A stretch of DNA of 64,000 nt from the NCBI RefSeq assembly GCF_016526145.1, contig NZ_JADDUE010000001.1, forward strand, positions 124,001 through 188,000, in the 5' to 3' direction. This document shows, one piece after another, positions 51,325-59,680 of this stretch. Numbering within the stretch: the first letter of the stretch is position 1; each line of letters starts with the position of its first letter. The stretch comes from Saccharopolyspora galaxeae. GTDB taxonomy: Bacteria > Actinomycetota > Actinomycetes > Mycobacteriales > Pseudonocardiaceae. The notes beneath the pieces are model-generated. The model was not told where the DNA came from. It made no database searches and saw only the letters and a list, made by a program, of their open reading frames with translations. The translations under genes were made by a program, and so were the position numbers.

Positions 51325-51370
51325 GGGGGACCAGCCTTCGGCGGTCCTGGGGGACCGGCCTTCGGCGGTC
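51325..51370 (+). repeat. 22-bp tandem direct repeat
   Basis: Two copies at 51325-51346 and 51349-51370 differ by one base (A/G at the ninth position). Each contains CCTTCGGCGGTC. They lie in the spacer between tRNA-Leu and the HD-domain gene. Confidence 0.8.
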
Positions 51371-51438
51371 GGTGGGGGTGCTCTGGTGGGGTTTTCGGGG
51401 GTGAGACTTTCCTCAGCTTTGGACGGGTGGGGAAGGTC

Positions 51439-51909
51439 ATGGTCGCGGTGCGGGTAGAAGGTGGCGTTGTGCTGGGTTTGGTCGAAGTCGAAGAGGTGGC
51501 CCGGAAAGCGCACGCCGGCCAAGTGGACAAGGCCGGTCGGCCGTACGCGGAGCACCTGGCGGCGGTCGCGGCGGGGGTCATCTCCGCCGGCGGCGACGAC
51601 TGCCAGATCGCTGCCGCCTGGCTGCACGACGCGGTCGAGGACGGCGCGGTCAGCCCGGAATGGCTCGCACGCGCGGACCTGTCGGAGCGCACCAGGAGCA
51701 TCGTGCTCGCCTTGACCAGGCGCGATGGGGAGGATCAAGCCGAATACGCCCGGCGGATCCTGGCGACTCCCGGCGCACTGCTGGTCAAGCGATCGGATCT
51801 CGCGCACAACGCCGACCCGCAGCGGCTCGCCGAACTGGATGCGGCGACCGCGGGGCGGCTGGCCCGCAAGTACGCCGAAATGCGGGAGTTGCTGGGAATC
51901 GGGAGCTGA
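51439..51909 (+). CDS. HD-domain protein (RelA/SpoT-hydrolase-like)
   Basis: A 156-residue HD-type metal phosphohydrolase, similar in outline to the N-terminal half of RelA/SpoT. The metal-binding set includes [31 protein letters not shown] with the His-Asp pair, and [17 protein letters not shown]. Small stand-alone proteins of this type may hydrolyse nucleotides or (p)ppGpp; the substrate is not known. ATG 51439 has GGGGAAGG just upstream. It is convergent with the next gene, 1 nt apart. Confidence 0.78.
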   Translation: MVAVRVEGGVVLGLVEVEEVARKAHAGQVDKAGRPYAEHLAAVAAGVISAGGDDCQIAAAWLHDAVEDGAVSPEWLARADLSERTRSIVLALTRRDGEDQAEYARRILATPGALLVKRSDLAHNADPQRLAELDAATAGRLARKYAEMRELLGIGS

Positions 51910-51910
51910 C

Positions 51911-52141
51911 TCAAGCGTTCCAGGTGACTTCGCACGGTTGGTGCGGCCGGACCGCCGACGTGCACTCCGGACAACGCTGGATGATCGACTCGGCGTGTCC
52001 GCCGCCCGCGAACGGGATCTTGATCCAGCGGTTGCAGACGGTCGGCAGCAACTGGCCGCCGGGGAACGTCCCGGGTGCGAACTCCACCGCGTGGCGCACT
52101 CGCGCACCCGGTCCGACCAGCCAATACACCGTTTCGCGCAT
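51911..52141 (-). CDS. Hypothetical small Cys-containing protein
   Basis: A 76-residue protein of no family I can name. It begins [20 protein letters not shown]. The C-terminal third has [14 protein letters not shown], which could be part of a zinc ribbon, and an earlier Cys lies in LPTVCNRW. A good ribosome site (GGGGAGG) precedes ATG 52141. It looks like a genuine actinobacterial orphan gene. Confidence 0.6.
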   Translation of the reverse strand: MRETVYWLVGPGARVRHAVEFAPGTFPGGQLLPTVCNRWIKIPFAGGGHAESIIQRCPECTSAVRPHQPCEVTWNA

Positions 52142-52299
52142 AGCGCCTCCCCACGCCGCGGTCCGGTTCGGACACGCTAACGGCGCGACCCGCACCTCCA
52201 CAGGTATCGGTCGAGTGAACTGAACAGTTTCGGATAGTGCCCGCGGGCATGACCGGCCCGGCCGCGGGTAAGCCGTCGACGACGGAGAAAGGAGCCGGT

Positions 52300-53085
52300 T
52301 TGCGCAGTTGGGAAGAACTGGGTCTGCACGCCGAGGTCGAAGGCCCGGCGGACGGTCCCGCGCTGGTCCTGTCGAACGCGCTGGGAGGCACCCGCGAGAT
52401 GTGGGGATCGCAACTCCCTGCCCTCACCGAGCACCACCGCGTGGTGCGCTACGACCAGCGCGGTCACGGCTTTTCGCAGGCGCCGCCCGGCCCCTACCTG
52501 CTGGAGGACTTGGCCGAGGACGTGCTCGTGCTGCTGGACCACCTGGAAATCCGGTCCGCGTCGTTCGCGGGTTCCTCGCTCGGCGGCATGATCGGGTTGT
52601 GGCTGGCCGCGCACGCCCCGGACCGGATCGGCACGCTGACGGTGTGCTGCACGTCGGCCTGGCTGGACGGGCGGGAGACCGAGCTGGACCGCGCGCGTGC
52701 TGCGCGCGAGCACGGCACCAACGAGCTGGTCTCGCCGACCATCGAGCGCTGGTTCACGCCGTACTTCCGCGAGCACCACAGCGTGGAGACCGCCGATTAC
52801 GCGGCGATGATCGCGGGCACCGACGACGAGGCGTACGCGCTGTGCTGCGAGGTGATCGCGCACGCCGACCTGCGCGCGGACCTGCCCGCGATCAGCGCGC
52901 CGACGCTGGTGATCTCCGGCGCGGACGATCCGGCGACGCCGCCGGAGCACGGCGCCGCGATCGCGGACGGCATCGGCGACAACGCCCGCCTGGAAGTACT
53001 GCCGCACGCCGCGCACCTCGCCAACGTCGAACGCGCCGCGGACTTCGACCGGTTGCTCACCGGGCATCTCGCCGTCCGGCCGTGA
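52300..53085 (+). CDS. pcaD: Alpha/beta hydrolase, probable 3-oxoadipate enol-lactonase
   Basis: A 261-residue alpha/beta hydrolase. The N-terminus DGPALVLSNALGGTREMW, the nucleophile elbow AGSSLGGMIG with the catalytic Ser, and the His in LPHAAHLANVE match PcaD-type enol-lactonases, which turn 3-oxoadipate enol-lactone into 3-oxoadipate. The TTG start at 52300 is chosen because AAAGGAG lies 5 nt before it. The longer frame from 52237 has no ribosome site. Other PcaD-like hydrolases share these motifs, so the substrate is probable only. Confidence 0.75.
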   Translation: MRSWEELGLHAEVEGPADGPALVLSNALGGTREMWGSQLPALTEHHRVVRYDQRGHGFSQAPPGPYLLEDLAEDVLVLLDHLEIRSASFAGSSLGGMIGLWLAAHAPDRIGTLTVCCTSAWLDGRETELDRARAAREHGTNELVSPTIERWFTPYFREHHSVETADYAAMIAGTDDEAYALCCEVIAHADLRADLPAISAPTLVISGADDPATPPEHGAAIADGIGDNARLEVLPHAAHLANVERAADFDRLLTGHLAVRP

Positions 53086-53217
53086 ACTCGCCGGGAAACC
53101 CGGTGCCCGCGTCGGAATCCGGGTCTTGGCCGGGGGCGGGGACTGTGCTGGGCTGGACCTTGCGCGGGCGGAGTTGATCGGGTGACGCCGTCCGGTGGTT
53201 TCGCCGCGGGAGGTTCG

Positions 53218-54000
53218 ATGGCGGGCAACAGCCGGGATGCCGGGCGGTCGGTGACGGCTCGCGCGTTGAGCGTGCTGACCGCGTTCGACCTCGAGCACAG
53301 CCGGCTGACGCTGACCGCGATCGCGCGGCGCGCGGGAATCCCGCTGGCCACGGCGCACCGGCTGGTCGGTGAGCTGGAGCTTTGGGGCGCGCTGCAGCGC
53401 GACGCCGACGGGCGCTACGCGATCGGCCTGCGGCTGTGGGAGATCGGGATGCTCGCGCCGCTGAACACGAGCCTGCGCGACGCCGCGCTGCCGTTCATGC
53501 AGGAGCTGTGCGAGACGACGCGGGAAAACGTGCACCTCGCGGTGCGCGATCGCTGGGATGCCGTGTACGTGGAGAAGCTGACCGCCCCTCGATCGGTGTC
53601 GATCGTTTCTCGGACGGGTGGCAGGTTGCCGTTGCACAGCACCGGAGTCGGCAAGGTGCTGCTGGCCCACGCGCCGGCCGTCGTCGTGCACGAGTACTGC
53701 GAGCACGGACTTGCCCGGCACACCCCGTACACGATCACCGAGCCCGGGCGGTTGGGCCGTGAGCTGCACGCGGTGCGCAGCCGGGGGTTCGCGCAAACGT
53801 CCGAGGAGATGACGCTCGGTAATTGTTCGGTGGCGGTGCCGCTGCGGGCCGGGGACGGGGCCGTGATCGCCGCGCTCGGGCTCGTCGCACGCAGCGTGCG
53901 CGCCGAGCCTTCCAAGCTGGTCAAGCCGTTGCTGCCGGCGGCGGAGGCGATTCGCAGGCGGCTGCTGGAACAGGCTGGGGCGCACTCCGGAGTGGGCTGA
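53218..54000 (+). CDS. IclR family transcriptional regulator
   Basis: A 260-residue regulator. The winged helix-turn-helix is at about 10-70 (LTLTAIARRAGIPLATAHRLVGEL). The effector domain is C-terminal (about 80-255), with LHSTGVGKVLLAHAP and GFAQTSEEMTLGNCSVAVPL. IclR proteins often control aromatic degradation genes (PcaR, PobR), which fits the enol-lactonase just upstream. ATG 53218 follows GGGAGG. The effector is unknown. Confidence 0.85.
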   Translation: MAGNSRDAGRSVTARALSVLTAFDLEHSRLTLTAIARRAGIPLATAHRLVGELELWGALQRDADGRYAIGLRLWEIGMLAPLNTSLRDAALPFMQELCETTRENVHLAVRDRWDAVYVEKLTAPRSVSIVSRTGGRLPLHSTGVGKVLLAHAPAVVVHEYCEHGLARHTPYTITEPGRLGRELHAVRSRGFAQTSEEMTLGNCSVAVPLRAGDGAVIAALGLVARSVRAEPSKLVKPLLPAAEAIRRRLLEQAGAHSGVG

Positions 54001-54254
54001 CCGGCGATCGGCGCAGGAAGGCTGACGCCCCTTCCGTGCGTCACCTGATTGGCCGCACCGCCGGGCTGAAGTCGGCCAACCGCTCACCGACCGGTCACCG
54101 ACCGCCCAGCGCCGCCGGTCGCAGGAACACCGCGACGGCGCAGAGGAAACGGCCGGGACCTGTTTTAGTCGAACTGCCCGGCCGGGATGCACATCCGCCG
54201 GGTGCGCAAGCGCTTTTTCGCGGACGGTCAGCGCATCGAGGGAGGCGGGGAGCC

Positions 54255-54893
54255 GTGACCGGAATGCCGGGACGTACCACGGTCGACAACGAGGTCCGGG
54301 TCTGCTCGGCCCAGGTGCGGTCGCCGCTCGAATTACCGGCCTCCATCGGCAAGCTCTCGACGCTGGCCGCGGACGCGCTCGGCTGGGCGGGCAGTGTGCT
54401 GCCGCCGGTCAAGATGCTGGGCAGGCACGTCGTCCCGGTGGCCGAGCTGGTCCCGGACGCGCACGCCGAGCGGCTGTGCTTCGGCAGCGAGCCGGTGCTG
54501 GACCGGGCCGAGATAGCCACCTGGGTGTGGCCGGAGATGGACGGGCGGGTACCGCCGCCCGGAGCGCACCTGGCGGGGATGCTCGCCCCGGCGCGGCACT
54601 GGCGGACCGCGCTGACGGCCGCGGTGCCGTTCGCCCGGTTCACCAGCACCGCGATCGTGGTGCCCAAGAGCGTCACCGACGCCAGCGACTTCATGTCCAC
54701 CTGCCTGATCCGGGCTCGGCAGTTCGGCGTGGCGGTGCTCAGCGCGGACTCGGAGAACGTGCAGGTCCAGCTGCCGGGCAGGTCGTTCGCGGACGCGCCG
54801 CCGATCGAGCACACGGCCGTTTCCCGCTGGGTCAACGAGGTCGTCTACCAGCAACTGCTCTGCGCCGAGGCGCCGGCGCCTTCGCGCAGCTGA
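54255..54893 (+). CDS. Hypothetical protein
   Basis: A 212-residue soluble protein of unrecognised family. No signal peptide or membrane helix is evident. Features are VRSPLELPASIGKLSTLAADALG near the start, a WVWPEMDGRVPPPGAHLAGM stretch in the middle, and a C-terminal AVSRWVNEVVYQQLL helix. GTG 54255 follows a GGAGG at 54241-54245. Codon choice is typical of the genome. The preceding 54001-54254 contains no gene I can support. Confidence 0.6.
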   Translation: MTGMPGRTTVDNEVRVCSAQVRSPLELPASIGKLSTLAADALGWAGSVLPPVKMLGRHVVPVAELVPDAHAERLCFGSEPVLDRAEIATWVWPEMDGRVPPPGAHLAGMLAPARHWRTALTAAVPFARFTSTAIVVPKSVTDASDFMSTCLIRARQFGVAVLSADSENVQVQLPGRSFADAPPIEHTAVSRWVNEVVYQQLLCAEAPAPSRS

Positions 54894-54941
54894 CGCAGCC
54901 GCAGCCGAGCCCGATCTGTGCGCGCTGCCGCGGTGCGGTCA

Positions 54942-54954
54942 TAGGGTGCTGGTC
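54942..54954 (+). promoter_or_regulatory. Candidate -10 element for a leaderless reductase gene
   Basis: TAGGGT at 54942-54947 is 7 nt before the ATG at 54955, with no clear ribosome site. Confidence 0.3.
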
Positions 54955-55611
54955 ATGCGAGTCGTGGTAGCCGGAGGACATGGAAAGATCGCCCGACACC
55001 TGACGCGTCGGCTGGCCGACCGGGGTGACGCGGTGACCGGGTTGATCCGCAATCCGGAGCACGCCGACGACCTGCGCGCGGACGGCGCGGAACCGGTGGT
55101 GCTCGACTTGGAATCGGCCGATGCGGACACGCTGGCCGGTCACCTCGAAGGCGCTGATGCCGCCGTGTTCGCCGCGGGCGCCGGTCCGGGCAGCGGCGTG
55201 GCCCGCAAGGAAACCGTCGACCGCGGCGCTTCCGCGCTGCTGGCGCGCGCCTGCGAGCAGGCGGGCGTGCGGCGGTTCGTGCAGGTCAGCGCAATCGGTA
55301 CGGCGAATCCGAACCCGCCGGACGTGGGTGAGGTGTTCGGCGCGTACCTGGATGCCAAGCGCGCCGCGGAGCAGGATCTGCGCGAGCGGGACCTGGATTG
55401 GACGATCTTGCGTCCCGGCATCCTCACCGATGATCAGCCCACCGGGCAGGTGTTGCTGACCACGGAGCTGCAGCGGGCGGAGATTCCGCGCTCGGACGTG
55501 GCCGCGGTGCTGGTCGCGCTGCTGGACGAGCCGAAGTCGACCGGCCACGCGCTCACCTTGATCAGCGGTGCGACTCCCGTCGCGGAGGCGGTTCGCGCGG
55601 TCGTTTCCTGA
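54955..55611 (+). CDS. NAD(P)-binding reductase-like protein (atypical SDR)
   Basis: A 218-residue Rossmann protein opening VVVAGGHGKIARHLTRRLA, then GADAAVFAAGAGPGSG and VSAIGTANP with a YLDAKRAAEQ helix. These are marks of the atypical short-chain reductases (YwnB/YhfK-like). The classic catalytic YxxxK is YLDAK here. It may bind NADPH; reaction is unknown. ATG 54955 is preferred. It is convergent with the lactone oxidase gene. Confidence 0.82.
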   Translation: MRVVVAGGHGKIARHLTRRLADRGDAVTGLIRNPEHADDLRADGAEPVVLDLESADADTLAGHLEGADAAVFAAGAGPGSGVARKETVDRGASALLARACEQAGVRRFVQVSAIGTANPNPPDVGEVFGAYLDAKRAAEQDLRERDLDWTILRPGILTDDQPTGQVLLTTELQRAEIPRSDVAAVLVALLDEPKSTGHALTLISGATPVAEAVRAVVS

Positions 55612-55616
55612 AGCTC

Positions 55617-55655
55617 GGGTGAGCGGGCCGCGCGAATGGCGCGGTTCGCTCACCC
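55617..55655. terminator. Two-part hairpin between convergent genes
   Basis: GGGTGAGCG (55617-55625) pairs with CGCTCACCC (55647-55655), and CCGCGC (55628-55633) pairs with GCGCGG (55639-55644). It spans the oxidase stop and probably ends transcription from both sides. Confidence 0.6.
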
Positions 55656-56966
55656 CGGGCCGAGGACCCGGGCCAGGTAGGGATTCGCGAACAGGCCGCC
55701 CGGGTCGAGTTCGGTCCGCAGTCGGCGGAAGTCGTCGAAGCGCGGATAGCGCTGCTGCAACGCGGCCGCGTCCAGCCGGTGCAGCTTGCCCCAGTGCGGC
55801 CGCCCGCCCACCGAGTCCACTATGGACCAGAAGGCGTCGAACCAGGCGCGGTGCGGCATCCCGGCGAACTGGTGCACCGCCACATAAGCCGTTTCCCGCT
55901 GGTGCGCGGTGGACAGCCAGATGTCGTCGGCAGCGGCGACCCGCACTTCGACCGGGAACATCACGGGGTCGGCGAGCCGGTCGGCGGCGGTGCGCAGGGC
56001 GGTGAGCACGCCGGGCAGCTCGGCGCGCGGGATCGCGTACTCCGACTCGACGAAGCGCACCCGGCGCCGGGTGACGAACACCTTCCGCGCGACGTCGCTG
56101 TAGTGCCGGGCCGACCAGGTCGCGGCGCAGAACCGGTTGAGCGGCCGGACCAGGCCGGGCCACGCGCGGCCGAGGTGGCACACCGCGCCGAAGGCCCGGT
56201 TCTCCATCAGCTCGTACTCGAAGAACTCGCGCACCCGTCCCAGCGGCTCGGGGTGCCGACCGGCGGGCAACCGGTTGTTGCGCTTGACCAGCGTCCGGCG
56301 GCTGTGCGGGAACCAGTAGAACTCGAAGTGGTCGTTGCCATCGGCCAGCTCGTCGAACCGCGCCAGCACGTCGTCCAGCGGTTCCGGGCGCTCATCGGCT
56401 TCCAGGTCGAACGCGGGTACGCAGCGCAAGGTCACCTTGGTCAGCACACCCAGCGCGCCCAGGCCGACGCGGGCGGCGGCGAACAGCTCGGGGTTCTCGG
56501 TGGCCGAGCAGCGGCGCAGCGTCCCGTCGGCGAGCAGCAGTTCGAGTCCGGCCACCTGGGTGGCCAGCCCGCCGAGCGCGGCTCCGGTGCCGTGGGTGCC
56601 GGTGCAGATCGCGCCTGCGACGGTCTGCCGGTCGATGTCGCCGAGGTTCGGCAGCGCGAGTCCGAGTTCGGCCAGTTCCCTGTTGAGCCGGTGCAGCGGT
56701 GTGCCTGCGAGAACGGTGACGTGCGGTGGGCAGGCGTGCTCGATGCCGCTCCACTGGCTCAGGTCGAGCGCGAGCGCGCCGTCTGCGGGCGCGCCGACGC
56801 CGGTGAACGAGTGCCCGCTGCCCAGCGGCCGGACGGTGCGCCCGCCGCGCGCGGAGGCGATCAGCAGTTCCGCGGCGTGCTCGGGATCGCGCGGCCGGGC
56901 GGTCGCGGCCGGGTCGCGGCTGACCGTGCGCGCCCAGTTCTGCCAGCCCGGGGTCGTTCGGGACAT
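55650..56966 (-). CDS. FAD-linked L-gulono/D-arabinono-1,4-lactone oxidase family protein
   Basis: A 438-residue VAO-type flavoenzyme. The FAD-binding segment has RPLGSGHSFTGVG (the His may be the covalent flavin site), then GDIDRQTVAGAICTGTHGTG. The C-terminal ALO domain has FEFYWFPHSRRTLVKRNN and ends with WGKLHRLD and LDPGGLFANPYLARVLG. It would oxidise sugar lactones using oxygen or another acceptor. ATG 56966 follows GAGGAGG. The gene is divergent from the aldolase/deaminase gene, with a shared promoter region. Confidence 0.9.
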   Translation of the reverse strand: MSRTTPGWQNWARTVSRDPAATARPRDPEHAAELLIASARGGRTVRPLGSGHSFTGVGAPADGALALDLSQWSGIEHACPPHVTVLAGTPLHRLNRELAELGLALPNLGDIDRQTVAGAICTGTHGTGAALGGLATQVAGLELLLADGTLRRCSATENPELFAAARVGLGALGVLTKVTLRCVPAFDLEADERPEPLDDVLARFDELADGNDHFEFYWFPHSRRTLVKRNNRLPAGRHPEPLGRVREFFEYELMENRAFGAVCHLGRAWPGLVRPLNRFCAATWSARHYSDVARKVFVTRRRVRFVESEYAIPRAELPGVLTALRTAADRLADPVMFPVEVRVAAADDIWLSTAHQRETAYVAVHQFAGMPHRAWFDAFWSIVDSVGGRPHWGKLHRLDAAALQQRYPRFDDFRRLRTELDPGGLFANPYLARVLGPG

Positions 56967-57011
56967 CCGCGTCCTCCTCGCTCGCGCGGATCGAGCCGCG
57001 CTGAGCCAGAA

Positions 57012-57055
57012 ATTATGTGAAAGAGATTCACTTAACAACCCCCTTCGCTTACGGT
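57012..57055. promoter_or_regulatory. Divergent promoter with candidate operator
   Basis: Rightward: TTCACT at 57027-57032 and TACGGT at 57050-57055 have 17-bp spacing and lie 7 nt before GTG 57063. Leftward: TTGTTA (57038-57033) and CATAAT (57017-57012) have 15-bp spacing, with a 38-nt leader to ATG 56966. The inverted repeat GTGAA (57017-57021) and TTCAC (57027-57031) overlaps both. Confidence 0.5.
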
Positions 57056-57062
57056 GTGTCAG

Positions 57063-58274
57063 GTGGCGAGCAACCGCACCGCAGCATCGGCCCGCGCTGC
57101 CGACCTGGACCGGGCGACCGGCGAACTCGACCCGCCGTTCGCCGTCGCCGACCTCGAAGCCTTCCGGCGCAACGCCCGCGATCTGGCCCGCCGGGCGCAC
57201 GGCACCCCGATCCGGATCGCGACGAAGTCCGTGCGCTGCCGCGAACTGCTCGAGCTGGCGCTGGCCGAACCCGGATACGCGGGGTTGATGGCTTACAGCC
57301 TGTCCGAGGCGCTCTGGCTGCACCGGGTGGGCACCAGCAACGACATCCTCGTCGCCTACCCCACCACCGACCGCCGAGCGTTGCGCGAGCTCGCCGCCGA
57401 TCCGGCCGCGGCTGCCGCGATCACGATCATGGTCGATTCCGCCGACCACCTCGACCACGTCGATGCCGTGACCGGCTCGCGCCGTCCGGACCTGCGGATC
57501 TGCCTGGAACTGGACGCTTCGTGGCGGCCGCTGCCCGGCGCGCACGTGGGAACGCGGCGCTCCCCGGTGCACGGAGTCCGCGCAGCGCGGCGGCTCGCCG
57601 AGCACGTCGAACGCCGCAACGGTTTCCGGCTGGTGGGGATGATGGCCTACGAAGGCCAGATCGCCGGGCTCGGCGACGCCCCACCCGGTCGTCCGCTGGC
57701 AGGCCGGGTGCTGCGCTGGATGCGCCGCCGGTCCGCCGCGGAACTGGCGGAACGCCGCGGCGAAGCGGTGGCCGCGGTGCGCGGCGTCGCGCCGCTGGAA
57801 TTCGTCAACGGCGGCGGAACCGGCAGCCTGGAGATCACCGGCACCGAGCGGGCGGTCACCGAACTCGCCGCGGGCTCCGGGCTCATCGGCCCGACCTTGT
57901 TCGACGCCTACAGCACGTTCCGGCCGCAGCCCGCCGTGCTGTACGCGCTGCCGGTGGTGCGCAAGCCCGCCGGCCGATTCGCGACGCTGTTCGGCGGCGG
58001 CTACATCGCCTCCGGACCGACCGGGCCGAGCCGGGCGCCGAGCGTGCACCTGCCGCCCGGGCTGCGCCTGACAGCGGCCGAAGGCGCCGGTGAGGTGCAG
58101 ACCCCGGTCGCCGGGGCGGGCGCGCGCGGGTTGCGGCTCGGTGATCGGGTGTGGCTGCGGCACGCCAAGGCGGGCGAGCTCGCCGAACGGTTCACGCACT
58201 ACCACCTCGTCGAGGGCGGCACGCTGCTGCGCAGCGCGCCGACCTACCGCGGCGAGGGCATGTCGTTCGGCTGA
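57063..58274 (+). CDS. PLP-dependent amino acid aldolase/deaminase (alanine racemase fold, DSD1/D-threonine-aldolase-like)
   Basis: A 403-residue fold-type III PLP enzyme. The N-terminal barrel has PFAVADLEAFRRNARDLA, and the Schiff-base lysine in RIATKSVR. A phosphate-binding GGGTGS region follows at about 255. The C-terminal domain has metal-site-like THYHLVEGGTL. Related enzymes are D-serine deaminases and D-threonine aldolases. GTG 57063 is chosen because a -10-like element is 7 nt upstream. The last 31 nt overlap the TetR gene on the other strand. Confidence 0.82.
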   Translation: MASNRTAASARAADLDRATGELDPPFAVADLEAFRRNARDLARRAHGTPIRIATKSVRCRELLELALAEPGYAGLMAYSLSEALWLHRVGTSNDILVAYPTTDRRALRELAADPAAAAAITIMVDSADHLDHVDAVTGSRRPDLRICLELDASWRPLPGAHVGTRRSPVHGVRAARRLAEHVERRNGFRLVGMMAYEGQIAGLGDAPPGRPLAGRVLRWMRRRSAAELAERRGEAVAAVRGVAPLEFVNGGGTGSLEITGTERAVTELAAGSGLIGPTLFDAYSTFRPQPAVLYALPVVRKPAGRFATLFGGGYIASGPTGPSRAPSVHLPPGLRLTAAEGAGEVQTPVAGAGARGLRLGDRVWLRHAKAGELAERFTHYHLVEGGTLLRSAPTYRGEGMSFG

Positions 58275-58891
58275 CCCGGCGGCAACCGGTTGGCCAGGTA
58301 GCCGCGCACCAGCTCCTTCGCCTCGCTGACCAGCTCGGCGTCCCCGGCGGCGTCGCGGCGGAACGCGAGGTTGAGCACCGCGTCCGCGGCCTCCACCGCG
58401 ACCGACAGCGGAAGTTGCAGCTGCGAGCCTTCCAAGTCGAATTCCCTGGCCAGCAGCTCGGTCAGCTTCTCCGCGATCACCGCGTTGTTGTCCTGGGTGT
58501 CGTCCAGCAGCCGCAGATCCACCACGTCGCCGAAGTGCAGCCGGCTGAACGCCGGGACGTCGCGGTGCATGGTGATGTAGACGTCGATCACCGTGTCCAC
58601 CGCGTCCCACCAGTGCTGCAGGTCGGCGGTGGTGAACCGCTCGGAGATCGCGGCGACGAAGCGGTCCAGGTTGCGCTGCGTCAACTCCTGCACGACCGCC
58701 CGCTTGTCCGGGAAGAACTGGTACAGCGAGCCGACCGCGACACCGGCGCGTTCCGCGATCAGCGTGGTGGTCACCCCCTCGTAGCCGAGCTCGTCGATGA
58801 GCTCGGCGCAGGACTCCAGCATCTTCTCCACCCGCTGGGTGCTGCGCTGCTGTACGGGCCTGCGGCGGAGGGGGGCGACTTCGGCGGGCAA
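58244..58891 (-). CDS. TetR family transcriptional regulator
   Basis: A 215-residue regulator. The N-terminal helix-turn-helix (about 20-65) has GYEGVTTTLIAERAGVAVGSLYQFFPDKRAV. The C-terminal ligand domain is helical. The start is TTG 58891, with AAGGAG 5 nt upstream. The perfect palindrome CACATGTG at 58906-58913, next to that ribosome site, may be an autoregulatory operator. It is convergent with and overlaps the aldolase gene, and may control it and the divergent oxidase. Confidence 0.87.
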   Translation of the reverse strand: MPAEVAPLRRRPVQQRSTQRVEKMLESCAELIDELGYEGVTTTLIAERAGVAVGSLYQFFPDKRAVVQELTQRNLDRFVAAISERFTTADLQHWWDAVDTVIDVYITMHRDVPAFSRLHFGDVVDLRLLDDTQDNNAVIAEKLTELLAREFDLEGSQLQLPLSVAVEAADAVLNLAFRRDAAGDAELVSEAKELVRGYLANRLPPGQPNDMPSPR

Positions 58892-59509
58892 GGCGACTCC
58901 TTGATCACATGTGCGGACCGTCGCGGGCTGGACGTCGGCGGTGCTGACGATCCCGCTGCGGAGGGTCCCGGTGGCCGGCCCGGACCCCGCGTGCTCGGCA
59001 TCCTGGCGGCCACGAGTGGCGCTTTCACATCTTCCCAGCAACCGGGACCCGTCCGGCTCGCTGGATCTCTTCAGCTCCCGGGCGGTTCCAGCACCGCCAG
59101 GTGCGGCCGGCCGGCGGCCGCGCAGCTGGTGAAGCGGCGTGCGCGGATGGCCGGACGCTGCCGTGGCGGCTGGGCAGGCGGTCGGTCTGACTGGTGCGTC
59201 CAGATTCGGCCGATCACGTGCAGTGTGCCGCTCGCGCCGGTGCGGCGGGGCGGGGACATGCCGGGGCCGGTGTCGACCGAAGGGGTGGCTTCGCGCGGCC
59301 GCGTCCCGCTCGGTGGAACACCTGTGCCCGCGTCAGGCAATTACCGACATAGTGTCGCAGGTCACCCTGGATGGGTTGGAGTTACTGCGTGGCGTATGCA
59401 TTCGGTCACGTTGCTGGCGCACATAGTCACTATCTAGCGTGAGGCGAAGCCTCCCGGGTCGCCAACTGGTGTGAGGCGGAACGTCCCGAGCTGTGACGGA
59501 AAGGTGATC
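58892..59509. other. Spacer upstream of the isonitrile-synthase-like gene
   Basis: This 618-bp stretch has no gene I can support. It contains CACATGTG at 58906-58913, CGACA/TGTCG around TAG at 59345-59357, ATAGT/ACTAT around C at 59423-59433, and the hairpin GAGGC-GAA-GCCTC at 59441-59453. Short open frames on both strands look like chance. Confidence 0.5.
59411..59440 (+). promoter_or_regulatory. Candidate promoter of the isonitrile-synthase-like operon
   Basis: TTGCTG at 59411-59416 and TAGCGT at 59435-59440 have 18-bp spacing. The perfect palindrome ATAGT-C-ACTAT at 59423-59433 lies in the spacer, where a repressor could act. Confidence 0.35.
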
Positions 59510-59680
59510 GTGAGCTACTGCGGCGTCGCGCCCCGTTCTCCCCGTTCCCGAATGCCCTGCACCCCGGGGAACGCCGCCGTCCGGCAGGTCCACCCGTCCC
59601 CACCGTCCAGAGAACTCGCCGCGGGCACTTGCCGCCCCGTCACCGGGGGCGTCCCCGCGCACCACCAGTTCGCCCGGTGA
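59510..59680 (+). CDS. Possible small coupled ORF before the isonitrile-synthase-like gene
   Basis: A 56-codon frame from GTG 59510, with GGAAAGG 5 nt upstream, ends in a TGA that overlaps the next start as GTGA. The product would start MSYCGVAPRSPRSRMPCTPG and has three Cys. No family is known. The good ribosome site and stop-start overlap argue for translation. The unusual composition argues against a conserved protein. It could serve as a leader peptide. Confidence 0.35.
   Translation: MSYCGVAPRSPRSRMPCTPGNAAVRQVHPSPPSRELAAGTCRPVTGGVPAHHQFAR

Noticed and set aside
57031-58610. Extension of the lactone oxidase frame to 986 codons
   Set aside because: The added N-terminal part is antisense to the aldolase and TetR genes. 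A good ribosome site and a family-typical start exist at 56966.
58911-59437. Short frames on both strands in the spacer before the isonitrile-type gene
   Set aside because: No ribosome sites, no family features, and composition like random GC-rich DNA.
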